64,000 nt of DNA from Terasakiella magnetica. GTDB lineage: Bacteria; Pseudomonadota; Alphaproteobacteria; Rhodospirillales; Magnetospirillaceae. The translations under genes were made by a program, and so were the position numbers. Shown piece after piece: positions 9,407-20,192 of the stretch (the first letter of the stretch is position 1; each line of letters starts with the position of its first letter). The stretch lies in NCBI GenBank assembly GCA_902729415.1, contig CACVCF010000101.1, positions 1-64,000 of the forward strand. The letters are read 5' to 3'. Below the pieces are notes generated by a model, which was not told where the DNA came from, did no database searches, and saw only the letters and a program-made list of their open reading frames with translations.

Positions 9407-10048
9407 CTACTGTTTGATGGGCGGCATGGTTTCGTTCAGTTCCCGTTCGACCTTGAACGCACCCTGAGGCAGTTGGTGGGCGACACCCTTATGGCAGTCG
9501 ATACAGGTCTTGCCCTGCTGCTCTGCTTCGGAGTGACGGTTACGGGCCCGGGCCTGCTGACGGGTCAGGTCGAACGCCCCGAAATTGTGGCAGTTCCGGC
9601 ACTCACGGGAATCGGTTTCCTTCATGGCCGTCCACACATGCTTGGCCAGTTCCAGGCGCTTGCCTTCAAACTTCTCACGCGTGTCGATGGTGCCCAAAAT
9701 CTTGTGCAGCACCTCGTTGGAGGCCTCAATCTTACGCTTCATCTTATAGAACCACGGCCGCGGCACGTGGCAGTCGGGGCAGGTGGCGCGAACGCCCGAG
9801 CGATTGGAATCGTGGATCGATCCCCGATACTCGCGGTACACGTTCTGCTCCATTTCGTGGCAGGAAAGGCAGAAAGTCTCGGTATTGGTGATTTCCAACG
9901 CCCAGTTGAAACCACCCCACAAGACGACACCGGCGATAATACCGAATGCCAGTAATCCGCCTAACGACCAGCGGCTGGTGGGCTTGCGAAGAGCCGCCCA
10001 CCATCCGCGAAGAAGGCCTTGGCCCTCGGCCGAGTTGTCCATGCTCAT
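9407..10048 (-). CDS. napC: NapC/NirT-family tetrahaem cytochrome c
   Basis: Membrane-anchored quinol dehydrogenase that passes electrons from the quinol pool to NapAB. 213 residues with one N-terminal membrane helix (about 28-50) and four CxxCH haem sites: CLSCH, CPDCH, CRNCH and CIDCH. The methionine/histidine-containing CLSCHEM and the HGGxx-free C-terminus fit NapC. Last gene of the nap operon; starts 20 bases after napB. Confidence 0.95.
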   Translation of the reverse strand: MSMDNSAEGQGLLRGWWAALRKPTSRWSLGGLLAFGIIAGVVLWGGFNWALEITNTETFCLSCHEMEQNVYREYRGSIHDSNRSGVRATCPDCHVPRPWFYKMKRKIEASNEVLHKILGTIDTREKFEGKRLELAKHVWTAMKETDSRECRNCHNFGAFDLTRQQARARNRHSEAEQQGKTCIDCHKGVAHQLPQGAFKVERELNETMPPIKQ

Positions 10049-10067
10049 GGCCTGTTCCTTCTTTCGC

Positions 10068-10523
10068 CTAGCGGAGGTTGGTGTTCAGCGTCGCGGGCTG
10101 GAACTTGTTCTCGACCAACGGCTTGGCATCGTTCTGCGGCACGTGGCACTGCTTGCAGAAATAGCGGTTGCCATTGACCGTGTCCTGGCGCACGCCGCTG
10201 CGGTCGATGTAATGCAGGTCCGAAATCTTCGGAGCCTTTTCCTGGTCGGCATAGGGCCATTCGTGGCAACGCAGGCACTGATTGACCTTCACGTCGATCT
10301 CGTACTTATCCGTGGGATGCGGAACCAGCGGCGGCTGCTGGCGATAGGCGCGTTCATGACGCACCCCTTCCACCACCTTATAGATACTGGGCGCGGCATC
10401 AGCCTGGTTAGCCTCGGTCGGCCTCAACGACTTGACGTCGCTGGCCTCAACCCCGGTTGCGATCCCCCCGATCCCAAGCGCCAGGGCCAGCGCGAGGGCG
10501 ATTGCCATGATCTTCGTCTTCAC
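10068..10523 (-). CDS. napB: Periplasmic nitrate reductase, dihaem cytochrome c subunit
   Basis: Electron-entry subunit for NapA. Two haem sites, CLRCH and CKQCH, and the conserved LRPTEANQADAAP-like region are visible. The GTG at 10523 is chosen because AAGGGGAG lies about nine bases before it and the protein then begins with a clean signal peptide (VKTKIMAIALALALALG). A GTG at 10532 abuts the Shine-Dalgarno too closely. About 151 residues, normal for NapB after export. Confidence 0.92.
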   Translation of the reverse strand: MKTKIMAIALALALALGIGGIATGVEASDVKSLRPTEANQADAAPSIYKVVEGVRHERAYRQQPPLVPHPTDKYEIDVKVNQCLRCHEWPYADQEKAPKISDLHYIDRSGVRQDTVNGNRYFCKQCHVPQNDAKPLVENKFQPATLNTNLR

Positions 10524-10558
10524 TGTGGTCACTCCCCTTTTAGAACATTCAAGGCCGG

Positions 10559-11479
10559 TTAAGCCGCTTTGGTTTCCGACCGCGCCGATTTGGTCCCGGC
10601 GGGGTCGGAGTGAAAGCGGGTGTCGAACCGGAAAACGGTCTTGGAACACACATCGATACAACGACCGCAATTGGTGCAGTCGCGCGACAGAATCAGAGGC
10701 CCCACGCCTTTGGCGGCGCCGCGCAAAGCGGGCGCGATCACGTGGCGTTCAGGGCAAACGGTAAAGCAATCCATGCAGTCGTTGCAGGCGATGCGGTTCA
10801 CTGCACTGACCCGCAGCAGGCTCCGCGATCCGACCAGGGCGTAGAATGCGCCGACCGGGCAGAGATGAGTACACCACCCCCGCGAGGCGATTCCGAGATC
10901 AAACAGGAACACCGCCGCCGTCACAAGGGTGGCTGAGCCCAGGGTCAAAATTCCCCCGGTTACCAGACCACGATGCAGCATGGTTACCGGATTGATCACT
11001 TCCCAGGCGATGGTGCCGGTTGCAGCCGAGGCGACCAGAACACCGCCCAACAGCCAAAAGCGGGTGTTGTGGTTGAGAGCTAGGCCCTTCTGGATGCCCA
11101 GACGACCGCGCAGCCAATGGGCCAGATCGGTCACGGCGTTCACGGGACAGACCCACGAGCAATAGACCCGCCCGCCCACCAGGGCGTAGGCAACCATCAC
11201 CAGGGCCGCCCCCAGGATGGCGGTTCCGGTCATGACGTGACCCGCCGCCAGACTTTGCAGCAGCATCAGCGGATCAGTCAGCGGCAGCACGCCGAGAGTC
11301 AGGCTGGAGGCCAGATTACCCTTGGCGATCCATACCCCGAACAGCGGTCCGGTAACGAAAATCCCGACAAAAAACAGTTGCGCCAGGCGCCGGGCCAATA
11401 GCCATTTATTGGCGGCCAGCCAGCCCCGCGCCGCGACCGAAGCGGCCCCCGGATCGGTGATGCCTTGACGCGGGCTCAT
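10559..11479 (-). CDS. napH: NapH, membrane quinol dehydrogenase subunit
   Basis: 306 residues with four to five membrane helices, cytoplasmic CxxxCP signatures ([10 protein letters not shown] and [10 protein letters not shown]) and two C-terminal 4Fe-4S motifs ([23 protein letters not shown]). NapH works with NapG to feed electrons from quinol to the periplasmic reductase. The ATG overlaps the napG stop by four bases. Confidence 0.93.
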   Translation of the reverse strand: MSPRQGITDPGAASVAARGWLAANKWLLARRLAQLFFVGIFVTGPLFGVWIAKGNLASSLTLGVLPLTDPLMLLQSLAAGHVMTGTAILGAALVMVAYALVGGRVYCSWVCPVNAVTDLAHWLRGRLGIQKGLALNHNTRFWLLGGVLVASAATGTIAWEVINPVTMLHRGLVTGGILTLGSATLVTAAVFLFDLGIASRGWCTHLCPVGAFYALVGSRSLLRVSAVNRIACNDCMDCFTVCPERHVIAPALRGAAKGVGPLILSRDCTNCGRCIDVCSKTVFRFDTRFHSDPAGTKSARSETKAA

Positions 11480-12303
11480 GGCTTGAATTCCTTGAAACCG
11501 CCCGAGGGCGTGCGATCAAGCTTGTAGGTGCCGCTTGGCGTCTTCTCGACCCCCTCCATACCGCGCACCGGCATTTCCGGGCTTTCCTCGACCAAGGAGT
11601 GACCGGCCCGGGCCTTCTCTTCCCAGCCCAGGCGGTAATGCTTGCCCAAAAGGCCGGTGGCGAGGGCGTGGGGCAGCACCTTGATGGCGGCTTCGTCCAG
11701 GACGCAGGCCTTTTCGCACTTGCCGCAGCCGGTGCATTTGGCGCTGTGGACGGTGGGGATGAAGCGGGCGTGCTTGGCGGTCCGCTCGTTGTGGCTGACC
11801 TCCAAGGTGATGGCCTCGCCGATGCGCGGACACACCCGGTAGCAGACGTCACAACGCAGGCCCAGCCAGTTCAGGCAGCTTTCGTGCCCCACCAGCACCG
11901 CCACGCCCATCTTGGCGTTCTTGATATCGCTCAGCCCCTTGTCCAGCGCACCCGTCGGGCAGGCGGCGACGCAGGGGATGGTCTCGCACATCTCGCACGG
12001 GACGGTGCGGGCATTGAAAAATGGTGTTCCCGGAACCGGGCCGTCGCCCAGATCGGACAGTTTCAGCGTACCATAGGGGCAGTCGCGGACGCATAGGCCG
12101 CACCGGACGCAGGCGCTGAGGAAATCCTTTTCGGCCATGGCCCCCGGGGGCCGCAGCGCAGGAAGAACGGATTGGCGACGGGACGGGAAGGCGACCAGCG
12201 CCCCCATCATACCGACGGCACAGGCGCCCCGGACCGTGCCGGTGAGCATCGCCCGCCGACCCTGATCCACACCTTCCGAACGGCTGTTTCCCTGCCCGGC
12301 CAT
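11476..12303 (-). CDS. napG: NapG, periplasmic ferredoxin-type protein
   Basis: 275 residues with a Tat-type N-terminus ([20 protein letters not shown]) and four 4Fe-4S motifs, among them [35 protein letters not shown] and [11 protein letters not shown]. Partner of NapH. It follows napA after a gap containing a strong hairpin and is translationally coupled to napH. Confidence 0.93.
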   Translation of the reverse strand: MAGQGNSRSEGVDQGRRAMLTGTVRGACAVGMMGALVAFPSRRQSVLPALRPPGAMAEKDFLSACVRCGLCVRDCPYGTLKLSDLGDGPVPGTPFFNARTVPCEMCETIPCVAACPTGALDKGLSDIKNAKMGVAVLVGHESCLNWLGLRCDVCYRVCPRIGEAITLEVSHNERTAKHARFIPTVHSAKCTGCGKCEKACVLDEAAIKVLPHALATGLLGKHYRLGWEEKARAGHSLVEESPEMPVRGMEGVEKTPSGTYKLDRTPSGGFKEFKP

Positions 12304-12323
12304 GGAATCACTCTCCGGTGATC

Positions 12324-12353
12324 GGGGCCGTCCGGACTAAACCGGACGGCCCC
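12324..12353 (-). promoter_or_regulatory. Strong hairpin between napA and napG
   Basis: Perfect 12-bp stem GGGGCCGTCCGG / CCGGACGGCCCC with loop ACTAAA, inside the operon, 10 bases after the napA stop and without a T-run. It probably marks an RNA-processing or stability boundary that lets napA (the upstream gene) accumulate over napGHBC. A partial terminator is the alternative. Confidence 0.65.
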
Positions 12354-12363
12354 TCTCCACCCT

Positions 12364-14847
12364 TTAGGCCTTTGTCACCTTGACGGCGCACTTCTTGTAA
12401 TCGGTCTCCTTGGAGATCGGGCAAGTCGCGTCGAGGGTGAGCTTGTTGACCAACTGGCTTTCGTCGAAGAACGGCATGAACACCAGACCTTCCGGCGGCT
12501 TGTTACGGCCACGGGTGTCGATACGGGTGTTCACTTCGCCACGGCGGCTCGCCACCTTGACGATGTCGCCATTGCGCAGACCACGCTTGGCGGCATCGTT
12601 GGGATGCATGTAGAGGACGGCGTTGGGCACCGACTTGTGCAACTCGGGCACACGACGGGTCATGGAGCCCGAATGCCAATGCTCCAACACGCGGCCGGTG
12701 GACAGCCACAGGTCGAACTCCTTGTCCGGCGACTCGGCGGCCGGAGCGTAGGGAAGCGCGAAGATCCAGGCCTTGCCGTCGGGCTTGCCATAGAACTTCA
12801 CCCCCTCGCCCGCCTTCACATAGGGGTCATAGCCCTCACGGAAGCGCCACAGGGTCTCCTTGCCATCGACCACCGGCCAACGCAGGCCGCGGGCCTTGTG
12901 GTAGGTGTCGAACGGCGCCAGATCGTGGGCGTGACCACGGCCGAAGGCGGCATATTCCTCGAACAGACCCTTCTGAGCGTAGAAGCCGAACGCCTTGGAC
13001 TCGTCGTTCTCGAACCCGGCCTGGAGATCGGTCAGCGGGAACTTGTTGACCTGGCCATTGCCATAGAGCACGTCGAACAGAGTCTTGCCGCGCACTTCCG
13101 GCTTCTTGGCGATGAGTTCCTCCGGCCACACTTCCTCGATCTTGAAGCGCTTGGAGAACTCCATCAACTGCCACAGATCCGAACGGGCCTCGCCCGGAGC
13201 CTTGACCTGCTGACGCCAGAACTGGGTCCGGCGCTCGGCGTTGCCATAGGCGCCTTCCTTTTCCATCCACATGGCGGTGGGCAGGATCAGGTCGGCCGAC
13301 AGCGCGGTCACGGTCGGATAGGGATCGGACACAACGATGAAGTTGGCGGGGTTGCGGTAGCCCGGATACCCCTCCTCGTTCATGTTGGGGGCGGTCTGCA
13401 TGTTGTTGGTGCACATCACCCAATAGGCGTTGAGCTTGCCGTCCTTCAGCATGCGGTGCTGGAGCACGGCGTGATAGCCGATCTTGGGATTGATGGTACC
13501 GGCGGGTACGGCCCACAGCTTCTCGGCGATTTCACGATGCTTGTCGTTCATCACCACCATGTCGGCGGGCAGACGATGGGCAAAGGTGCCGACTTCACGG
13601 GCGGTACCGCAGGCCGAGGGCTGGCCGGTCAGCGAGAACGGGCTATTGCCCGGCTCGGAGATCTTGCCCATCAGCAAGTGCACGTTGTAGATCATATTAT
13701 TGACCCACGTACCACGGGTGTGCTGGTTAAAGCCCATGGTCCAGAACGACACAACCTTGACCTTGGGGTCGGCGTAGATCTTGGCCAGGGCTTCCAGCTT
13801 CTCCGCCGGAACGCCGGACAGCTTGGAGACCTTCTCGACGGTGTACTCGGCCACGAAGGCCTTGAACTCGTCGAAGGTCATGGGATCGGCCTTGTCGGGC
13901 GTCGCCGCGTTGGCCTGATCCTTTTCCAGCGCATGGGTCGGGCGCAGACCGTAACCGATGTCGGTGGCGCCCTTCTTGAAGTTGACCGACTTCTCCACGA
14001 ACTCCTTGTTGTAGGCGTTCTTGGAGATGATGTAGTTACAGATGTAGTTCAGGATCGCCAGATCGGTCTGGGGCGTGAACACCATCGGCAGGTCGGCCAG
14101 TTCGAACGAGCGGTGTTCGAAGGTGGACAGCACCGCCACCTTGCAGCCTTCATGGGTCAGGCGGCGGTCGGTGACGCGCGACCACAAGATCGGATGCATC
14201 TCCGCCATATTCGAGCCCCACAGCACGAAGGCGTCGGTCTGCTCGATGTCATCGTAGCAGCCCATGGGCTCGTCGATACCGAAGGTGCGCATGAACCCGG
14301 TCACCGCCGAGGCCATGCAATGGCGCGCGTTGGGATCGAGGTTGTTGGAGCGGAAACCGGCCTTGTAGAGCTTGGAAGCGGCATAGCCCTCCCAGATGGT
14401 CCACTGACCCGAGCCGAACATGCCGACGCGGGTGACGCCGTCGGGCTTCTTCAGCTGTTCCTTCCACTTCTCGGCCATGATGTCGAAGGCCTGGTCCCAC
14501 GTGATCGGCGTGAACTCGCCGTTCTTGTCGAACTTGCCGTTCTTCATGCGCAGCAGCGGCTTGGTCAGCCGATCCTCGCCATACATGATCTTGGACAGGA
14601 AGTAGCCCTTAATACAATTCAGGCCCTTGTTGACGGGGGCATCGGGGTCGCCCTGGGTGGCCACCACACGGCCATCCTGAACGCCCACCAGCACACCGCA
14701 ACCGGTGCCGCAGAACCGGCAGACACCCTTGTCCCACCGAATATTGGCCTTGGCCGGCTGGGCAACGGCTGGCACCGCGATGCCAGCAGCTGCAGCAGTG
14801 GCCGCGACGGCATTCGCCTTGATGAAGTCGCGCCTGGTGAGGCTCAT
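12364..14847 (-). CDS. napA: Periplasmic nitrate reductase catalytic subunit
   Basis: Reduces nitrate to nitrite in the periplasm with a bis-MGD molybdenum centre. 827 residues. The Tat signal is [20 protein letters not shown]. The 4Fe-4S cluster motif [12 protein letters not shown] plus GLNCIKG follows, and the molybdenum ligand is Cys177 in NARHCMAS. The C-terminal molybdopterin-binding region ([24 protein letters not shown], seen as [20 protein letters not shown]) is intact. It overlaps napD by four bases. Confidence 0.97.
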   Translation of the reverse strand: MSLTRRDFIKANAVAATAAAAGIAVPAVAQPAKANIRWDKGVCRFCGTGCGVLVGVQDGRVVATQGDPDAPVNKGLNCIKGYFLSKIMYGEDRLTKPLLRMKNGKFDKNGEFTPITWDQAFDIMAEKWKEQLKKPDGVTRVGMFGSGQWTIWEGYAASKLYKAGFRSNNLDPNARHCMASAVTGFMRTFGIDEPMGCYDDIEQTDAFVLWGSNMAEMHPILWSRVTDRRLTHEGCKVAVLSTFEHRSFELADLPMVFTPQTDLAILNYICNYIISKNAYNKEFVEKSVNFKKGATDIGYGLRPTHALEKDQANAATPDKADPMTFDEFKAFVAEYTVEKVSKLSGVPAEKLEALAKIYADPKVKVVSFWTMGFNQHTRGTWVNNMIYNVHLLMGKISEPGNSPFSLTGQPSACGTAREVGTFAHRLPADMVVMNDKHREIAEKLWAVPAGTINPKIGYHAVLQHRMLKDGKLNAYWVMCTNNMQTAPNMNEEGYPGYRNPANFIVVSDPYPTVTALSADLILPTAMWMEKEGAYGNAERRTQFWRQQVKAPGEARSDLWQLMEFSKRFKIEEVWPEELIAKKPEVRGKTLFDVLYGNGQVNKFPLTDLQAGFENDESKAFGFYAQKGLFEEYAAFGRGHAHDLAPFDTYHKARGLRWPVVDGKETLWRFREGYDPYVKAGEGVKFYGKPDGKAWIFALPYAPAAESPDKEFDLWLSTGRVLEHWHSGSMTRRVPELHKSVPNAVLYMHPNDAAKRGLRNGDIVKVASRRGEVNTRIDTRGRNKPPEGLVFMPFFDESQLVNKLTLDATCPISKETDYKKCAVKVTKA

Positions 14848-15152
14848 GAAACGGTCTCCCCTTCCAGATCAGTATCAAAATGATGATAGACAAGGGCGAC
14901 ACTGAGAACGCCCTGGACATCGTTGAAGCTTGTAATGGTTGATCCCGCCCAGTTGCCATCGGCATCCTCGACGGTCACGATCAACCGGCCATCATCGGTC
15001 ATGGTGTGGACCTCGACCCCGGGCATCCGGGTGAGGGCATCATGAACGTCGTACCGGCGCTCCGGCTTGGCATGTACCAACACGCCACAGATGTTTTCCA
15101 CCTGCTCTCTCGGCTTGGCGTGCTCGGTCGCTACGAAAGTCGCGAGTCGCAT
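14844..15152 (-). CDS. napD: NapD, NapA-signal-peptide-binding chaperone
   Basis: 102 residues. Contains the NapD-type [11 protein letters not shown] motif and the ferredoxin-like fold pattern ending with [10 protein letters not shown]. It binds the NapA Tat signal and holds export until the cofactor is loaded. Overlaps napA by ATGA. The N-terminus is about 20 residues longer than the minimal NapD, so a later start cannot be excluded. Confidence 0.9.
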   Translation of the reverse strand: MRLATFVATEHAKPREQVENICGVLVHAKPERRYDVHDALTRMPGVEVHTMTDDGRLIVTVEDADGNWAGSTITSFNDVQGVLSVALVYHHFDTDLEGETVS

Positions 15153-15161
15153 GGTGATCCT

Positions 15162-15680
15162 TTACGCACTCGACAGCGGCGCCATGGTCAGGGCACCGAC
15201 GGGACAGGCCGAGACACACACCCCGCACCCATTGCAGGACTCGGCCGAAATTTCGGGAAGCACCCGGCCGCCAACCAGGGGCCGGAAACGAATGGCGCGG
15301 ACGTCGCACGGGTCACCGCACAGACGGCACGCCACGCCTTGAATGGAGATGCAGGCCCCGCCCAGCTCGGCCAGCAGCGGAAATGCCCGCCCACCTTCGG
15401 CGACCGAGGCCTTGTCCAAGGCGGCAGGCTTATTATTGCGTGGAACGCAGACCTCGGCGCAATCACCGCAAAAGCTGCATCCGCCGCGCTGAAAATCTAC
15501 ATAGGGGCGGCCCGAGCCGTCCTTGGCCAGGATACCCTCGACGCAGGCTTCAAAGCACGCACCACAGGCATCGCAGGACTGATCGAAAGTAGAAATACTC
15601 CAGGGGGGACGAGGGCCGACCGGTGCCTTGGCAACCGCCCGCCTTGTCAGCAATGCGCGTCGGGACAATAGCCCAGGCAT
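15162..15680 (-). CDS. napF: NapF, cytoplasmic ferredoxin-type protein
   Basis: 172 residues with four 4Fe-4S motifs: CDACGACFEACVEG, CSFCGDCAEVC, CRLCGDPCD and CNGCGVCVSACP. NapF is thought to help NapA maturation in the cytoplasm. First gene of napFDAGHBC, with an FNR-like site upstream. Confidence 0.92.
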   Translation of the reverse strand: MPGLLSRRALLTRRAVAKAPVGPRPPWSISTFDQSCDACGACFEACVEGILAKDGSGRPYVDFQRGGCSFCGDCAEVCVPRNNKPAALDKASVAEGGRAFPLLAELGGACISIQGVACRLCGDPCDVRAIRFRPLVGGRVLPEISAESCNGCGVCVSACPVGALTMAPLSSA

Positions 15681-15762
15681 TAAACAATCCCTCCCTGGCA
15701 GGTCACCATCTCCCCCGACGGCGCCACCGGGGCGGAAGATGTCACGCCCGCCATAGGGTCGC

Positions 15763-15778
15763 TTTGACGTTGGTCAAA
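15763..15778 (-). promoter_or_regulatory. FNR/CRP-family site upstream of napF
   Basis: TTTGACGTTGGTCAAA is a perfect dyad with TTTGAC/GTCAAA arms and a 4-bp centre, close to the FNR box TTGAT-N4-ATCAA. It is centred about 90 bases before the napF start. The other flanking gene ends toward it, so nap is the only sensible target. Oxygen or NO control by an FNR/NNR-type regulator is inferred. Confidence 0.65.
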
Positions 15779-15819
15779 ACGACAGCACTTTGTAAGCTTA
15801 TCTCGCGGAAAAGGCGACG

Positions 15820-17457
15820 TCAGATATGGACCAGAACGCCCTGACGCAACAGCTTCTCAAATTCATCGGCGGGAACCGGGCGGCTGTAATAAAAGCCCTG
15901 AACAGTGTCGCAGCAATGATCGCGCAGAAATTGAATATGCCCTGCCACCTCGGCGCCTTCCGCGACCACTTCCAGATTGAGACCGCGCGACAAACCGATG
16001 ATGGCGCGGGCGATCTCGGCGGTCTTGGGATTGGTATCGACATCGGCGATGAAGGCGCGGTCGATCTTTAAGGTGGTGATGGGAAAGCGCCCAAGATAGG
16101 ACAGCGAGGAATAGCCGGTGCCAAAATCGTCGATGGACAGACCGATGCCCAATTCGCGCAGCGCCGTCATCTTGCGCACCGCCGTATCGACATCGTTCAT
16201 CAGCATGCTCTCGGTGATTTCCAGTTCGAGCCACTTGGGGTCGAGACCGGTGCGCTCAAGCACATCCAACACCGTATCGACCAGTACCCGCGAGCGGAAC
16301 TGGCGCGCCGATACGTTGACCGAAACCTTGAGCGGGGTCAGGCCGTCCTCCTGCCATTGCTTATTCTGCTGGCAGGATTTCCACAGCACCCAGCTGCCGA
16401 TAGCCTCGATCTGGCCGGTCTCCTCCGCCACCGGAATGAACTCGGCGGGCGAGATCAGGCCGCGCTCGGGGTCGATCCAGCGGATCAGCGCCTCGGCACC
16501 GACGATGGTGCCATGATCGGCCGACACCTTGGGCTGGTAATAGACCACGAACTCGTCATTGGTCAAAGCGCGGCGCATGCGGGTTTCCAGTTCCAGGCGG
16601 GACTTGGCCTTGCGGTTCATGTCCTTGGAGAAGAACTGGTACTGGTTGCGCCCTGAAATCTTGGCGTAGTGGAGCGCATGCTCCGAATGCTTGATCTGTT
16701 GGGCGCTGGAATCGGCGTCCATGGGAAAGACGCTGATGCCGATGGAGAAGGTGACCACAACCTCCTGTCCATCCAGGGCAAAGGGCACCTTGACCGAGTT
16801 CAGCACCTTCTCGGCAACGATGACGCTGTCGTCCATGTCGGCGATGACCATCGCCAGGGCGAATTTATCACCGTCGAGACGCACCGCCGTATCGGTCTCG
16901 CGCACGCACATCTTGAGGCGGCGCGCCACTTCGATCAGCAGGCGGTCACCGGCACCGTGGCCGAGAGCGTCGTTGACCAGGGTAAAGCGGTCCAGCCCCA
17001 TCATCATCAGCGCGACGGATGAGCCCAGGCGACTGGCTTGCAAAATCGCCTGATCAACACGATCGACGAACAACTCCCGCCCCGGCAGCCCCGTCAGGGA
17101 ATCATAGCCGAACCGGACCAGTTCCTGCCCCGAAGCCTCGACCTCGACGGCAGCGGGGCGGACCAGTCCGAAATAATGGCTGGGAAAGGCCGCCTCGCCA
17201 TTGACTGCGGACAGAACGATCTCGAACGGCCGCTCGCGCCCGTCGCCACAGCGGACCAGCCCCTGGCCACGGCCGCCGTTGCCCGGCGCCATAGCACGTT
17301 TGACCAGCGCGTCCAGCTTGTCGGACAGCGCGCTGCCGCCCAGCATGACCTCACAGGCGCGGCTGATCCGCACCACGTGGCCCTGGGTATCGGCAATGAC
17401 CACCGCATCGCGGATCGAATCTAAAAGTGCATCAAAAAGTGCTGTTTGATCGTTCAT
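15820..17457 (-). CDS. PAS-GGDEF-EAL cyclic-di-GMP protein, probable phosphodiesterase
   Basis: 545 residues from the ATG at 17457, which follows GGTGG and leaves room for the divergent nudC. An N-terminal PAS-like region is followed by a GGDEF domain whose active-site motif is degenerate (RLDGDKFAL instead of GGDEF), so it probably makes no c-di-GMP. The EAL domain is intact: EALIRW, the Asn in NVSARQF, ELEITES, IDDFGTGYSSL, the Lys in LKIDRAF and EVVAEGAE. It is therefore most likely a c-di-GMP-degrading enzyme with a regulatory GGDEF domain. No membrane helix, so cytoplasmic. Confidence 0.88.
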   Translation of the reverse strand: MNDQTALFDALLDSIRDAVVIADTQGHVVRISRACEVMLGGSALSDKLDALVKRAMAPGNGGRGQGLVRCGDGRERPFEIVLSAVNGEAAFPSHYFGLVRPAAVEVEASGQELVRFGYDSLTGLPGRELFVDRVDQAILQASRLGSSVALMMMGLDRFTLVNDALGHGAGDRLLIEVARRLKMCVRETDTAVRLDGDKFALAMVIADMDDSVIVAEKVLNSVKVPFALDGQEVVVTFSIGISVFPMDADSSAQQIKHSEHALHYAKISGRNQYQFFSKDMNRKAKSRLELETRMRRALTNDEFVVYYQPKVSADHGTIVGAEALIRWIDPERGLISPAEFIPVAEETGQIEAIGSWVLWKSCQQNKQWQEDGLTPLKVSVNVSARQFRSRVLVDTVLDVLERTGLDPKWLELEITESMLMNDVDTAVRKMTALRELGIGLSIDDFGTGYSSLSYLGRFPITTLKIDRAFIADVDTNPKTAEIARAIIGLSRGLNLEVVAEGAEVAGHIQFLRDHCCDTVQGFYYSRPVPADEFEKLLRQGVLVHI

Positions 17458-17560
17458 TTTCCACCCTGTCCCGCCATTTTCCCCATCGCGGCCCAAAGCG
17501 CAACGATCTTGTTCCCAATCATACTTGAGAGGGGCCGAAAGGCCGTGGCATGGTGTGGGC

Positions 17561-18484
17561 ATGAACACTTCCATTCTCTATACCGGGCTGACCCTCGACC
17601 GGGCCCATGCCACACGCCGCGACAGCGACCTTGATACGCTGAAACGCGCCCCCCAGGCCCGTTTCACCCTCTATTGGCGCGGCCGCCAATTGATTACCGG
17701 CACCCCCCCCGTCGCCCGTTTGCTGGATTCCGCCGCTGCCGCGCCGCTGCTGGAGCAGCAGGAAAATATCTGCCTGCTGCTGGGCCTGGATACCGAAGGA
17801 CCAATCCTGGCCCTCGATATTTCAGCCCAGGAGGGGGGGGAGGCCGGACCGGACATGGGCGGCGGCGCCTGGGTGGTGCTGCGCTCGGTGGGCGGCATCC
17901 TGCCCCGCCAGGACGCCGGACTGCTGGCCTATGCCCGAGGTGTTCTGGTCTGGCGCGACCGTACCCGCTTTTGTTCCGTCTGCGGCACGGCCTTGGCCCA
18001 CGCCGATTGCGGACATTCCGTCCGCTGCACCTCCGAACCTTGCGGCGCCCTGCACTTCCCGCGCACCGACCCGGCCATCATCATGCTGGTGAGCGATTCC
18101 GAAGACCGCATCCTGCTGGGCCGTCAAGCCGCCTGGGCTCCCGGCATGTATTCCTGCCTGGCCGGATTCGTCGAACCCGGGGAATCCCTGGAGGAGGCGG
18201 TTTACCGCGAAGTTTGGGAAGAAGCAGGTATCCGGGCCGTCAACGCCCGCTATGTGGCAAGCCAGCCCTGGCCGTTCCCGTCGTCGCTGATGATCGGGTT
18301 CCGCGCCGAGGCCCAAACCGTCATCCCCAATCCCGACCTTCAGGAAATGGATGACGTCCGCTGGTTCAGCCGCGCCGAGATCAACAGCTTCGGCGAGGCC
18401 GACACCCCCGGCGCCCAAGGATGGTTTCTGCCCCGCCGCGACGCCATCGCCCGCCTGCTGATCGAGGACTGGCGGCGGGAATAA
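17561..18484 (+). CDS. nudC: NADH pyrophosphatase / NAD-cap decapping Nudix enzyme
   Basis: Hydrolyses NADH to NMNH and AMP and removes NAD caps from RNA. 307 residues from the ATG at 17561. The zinc ribbon (CSVCGTALAHADCG and a later CTSEPCG), the NudC motif FPRTDPAIIMLV and the Nudix box GFVEPGESLEEAVYREVWEE are all present. The C-terminal SQPWPFPSSLMIGF is the NudC signature (SQPWPFPxS). Its start overlaps the 5' region of the divergent EAL gene. Confidence 0.93.
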   Translation: MNTSILYTGLTLDRAHATRRDSDLDTLKRAPQARFTLYWRGRQLITGTPPVARLLDSAAAAPLLEQQENICLLLGLDTEGPILALDISAQEGGEAGPDMGGGAWVVLRSVGGILPRQDAGLLAYARGVLVWRDRTRFCSVCGTALAHADCGHSVRCTSEPCGALHFPRTDPAIIMLVSDSEDRILLGRQAAWAPGMYSCLAGFVEPGESLEEAVYREVWEEAGIRAVNARYVASQPWPFPSSLMIGFRAEAQTVIPNPDLQEMDDVRWFSRAEINSFGEADTPGAQGWFLPRRDAIARLLIEDWRRE

Positions 18485-18550
18485 ATCGCCGCCGCCGATT
18501 GTCCCTGCAAAGGCCGGACGCCAAGGACGGGCGTCACGGGCTCGTCGAAC

Positions 18551-19567
<1,017 letters not shown>

Positions 19568-19718
19568 GATGTCCCCCTCTCCCGTCTTGGTCACAGGCCC
19601 TCTCAAGGCCCGTCGGTATTAGTCCTCCCGGCACGAAAATGCAATGCGAAGGTGGGGGCTTCTCCTACCCTGTCCGGTAGGGTAGCATCCTCGCCCCAGG
19701 TTCCATCAGGAGAGACCC

Positions 19719-20192
19719 ATGGCCGACCCGCTCAGCGCCGCAGAGCAAGCCCGCATCCAGCAGTTGGCCACCGTCTTTCACCGCATCGGTGAAGAGCGGA
19801 TGAAGGATCTCGGCCTCTACAATCACGCCCTCCAGGTGGAAGCCGTGGGGTTCCGCCCCTGGAATGGCTGGCTGGCCGGTGTCTTGGTGACGCCGTGGTT
19901 CATGAACTTCGTGATGCTGCCGATCGATCCCGCCAACGGCCTGGGCGGCGCCGAACTGGGCAGCCGCCGCCGCATCGACCTGCCCAAGGGCCAGGTGATC
20001 TTCGTGGTGGGCGAGGTCGAGGAGGTGGGATACTACCTCTCCTATTCCATCCACTCCCCCATGGGCGAGTTCCCCGATCACGCCAAGGCCTCGACCACCG
20101 CCTGGGCCACCGTCGGCACCTTCTTCATGGAACCCGGCGAAGAGCCGCAAAAGGCCTGCGGCTTCGGCTGGGGCGTCAATAAGGGGATGTGA
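19719..20192 (+). CDS. HybE/HupJ-family [NiFe]-hydrogenase assembly chaperone
   Basis: 157 residues. The VEAVGFRPWNGWLAGVLVTP and WFMNFVMLP stretches are the hallmarks of the HybE/HupJ family, which helps process the hydrogenase small subunit and its Tat export. No hydrogenase structural gene lies in the window, which is odd for this family. It is translationally coupled to the next gene (ATGTGA overlap), so the pair may serve another exported metalloprotein. Family call is firm; client unknown. Confidence 0.82.
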   Translation: MADPLSAAEQARIQQLATVFHRIGEERMKDLGLYNHALQVEAVGFRPWNGWLAGVLVTPWFMNFVMLPIDPANGLGGAELGSRRRIDLPKGQVIFVVGEVEEVGYYLSYSIHSPMGEFPDHAKASTTAWATVGTFFMEPGEEPQKACGFGWGVNKGM

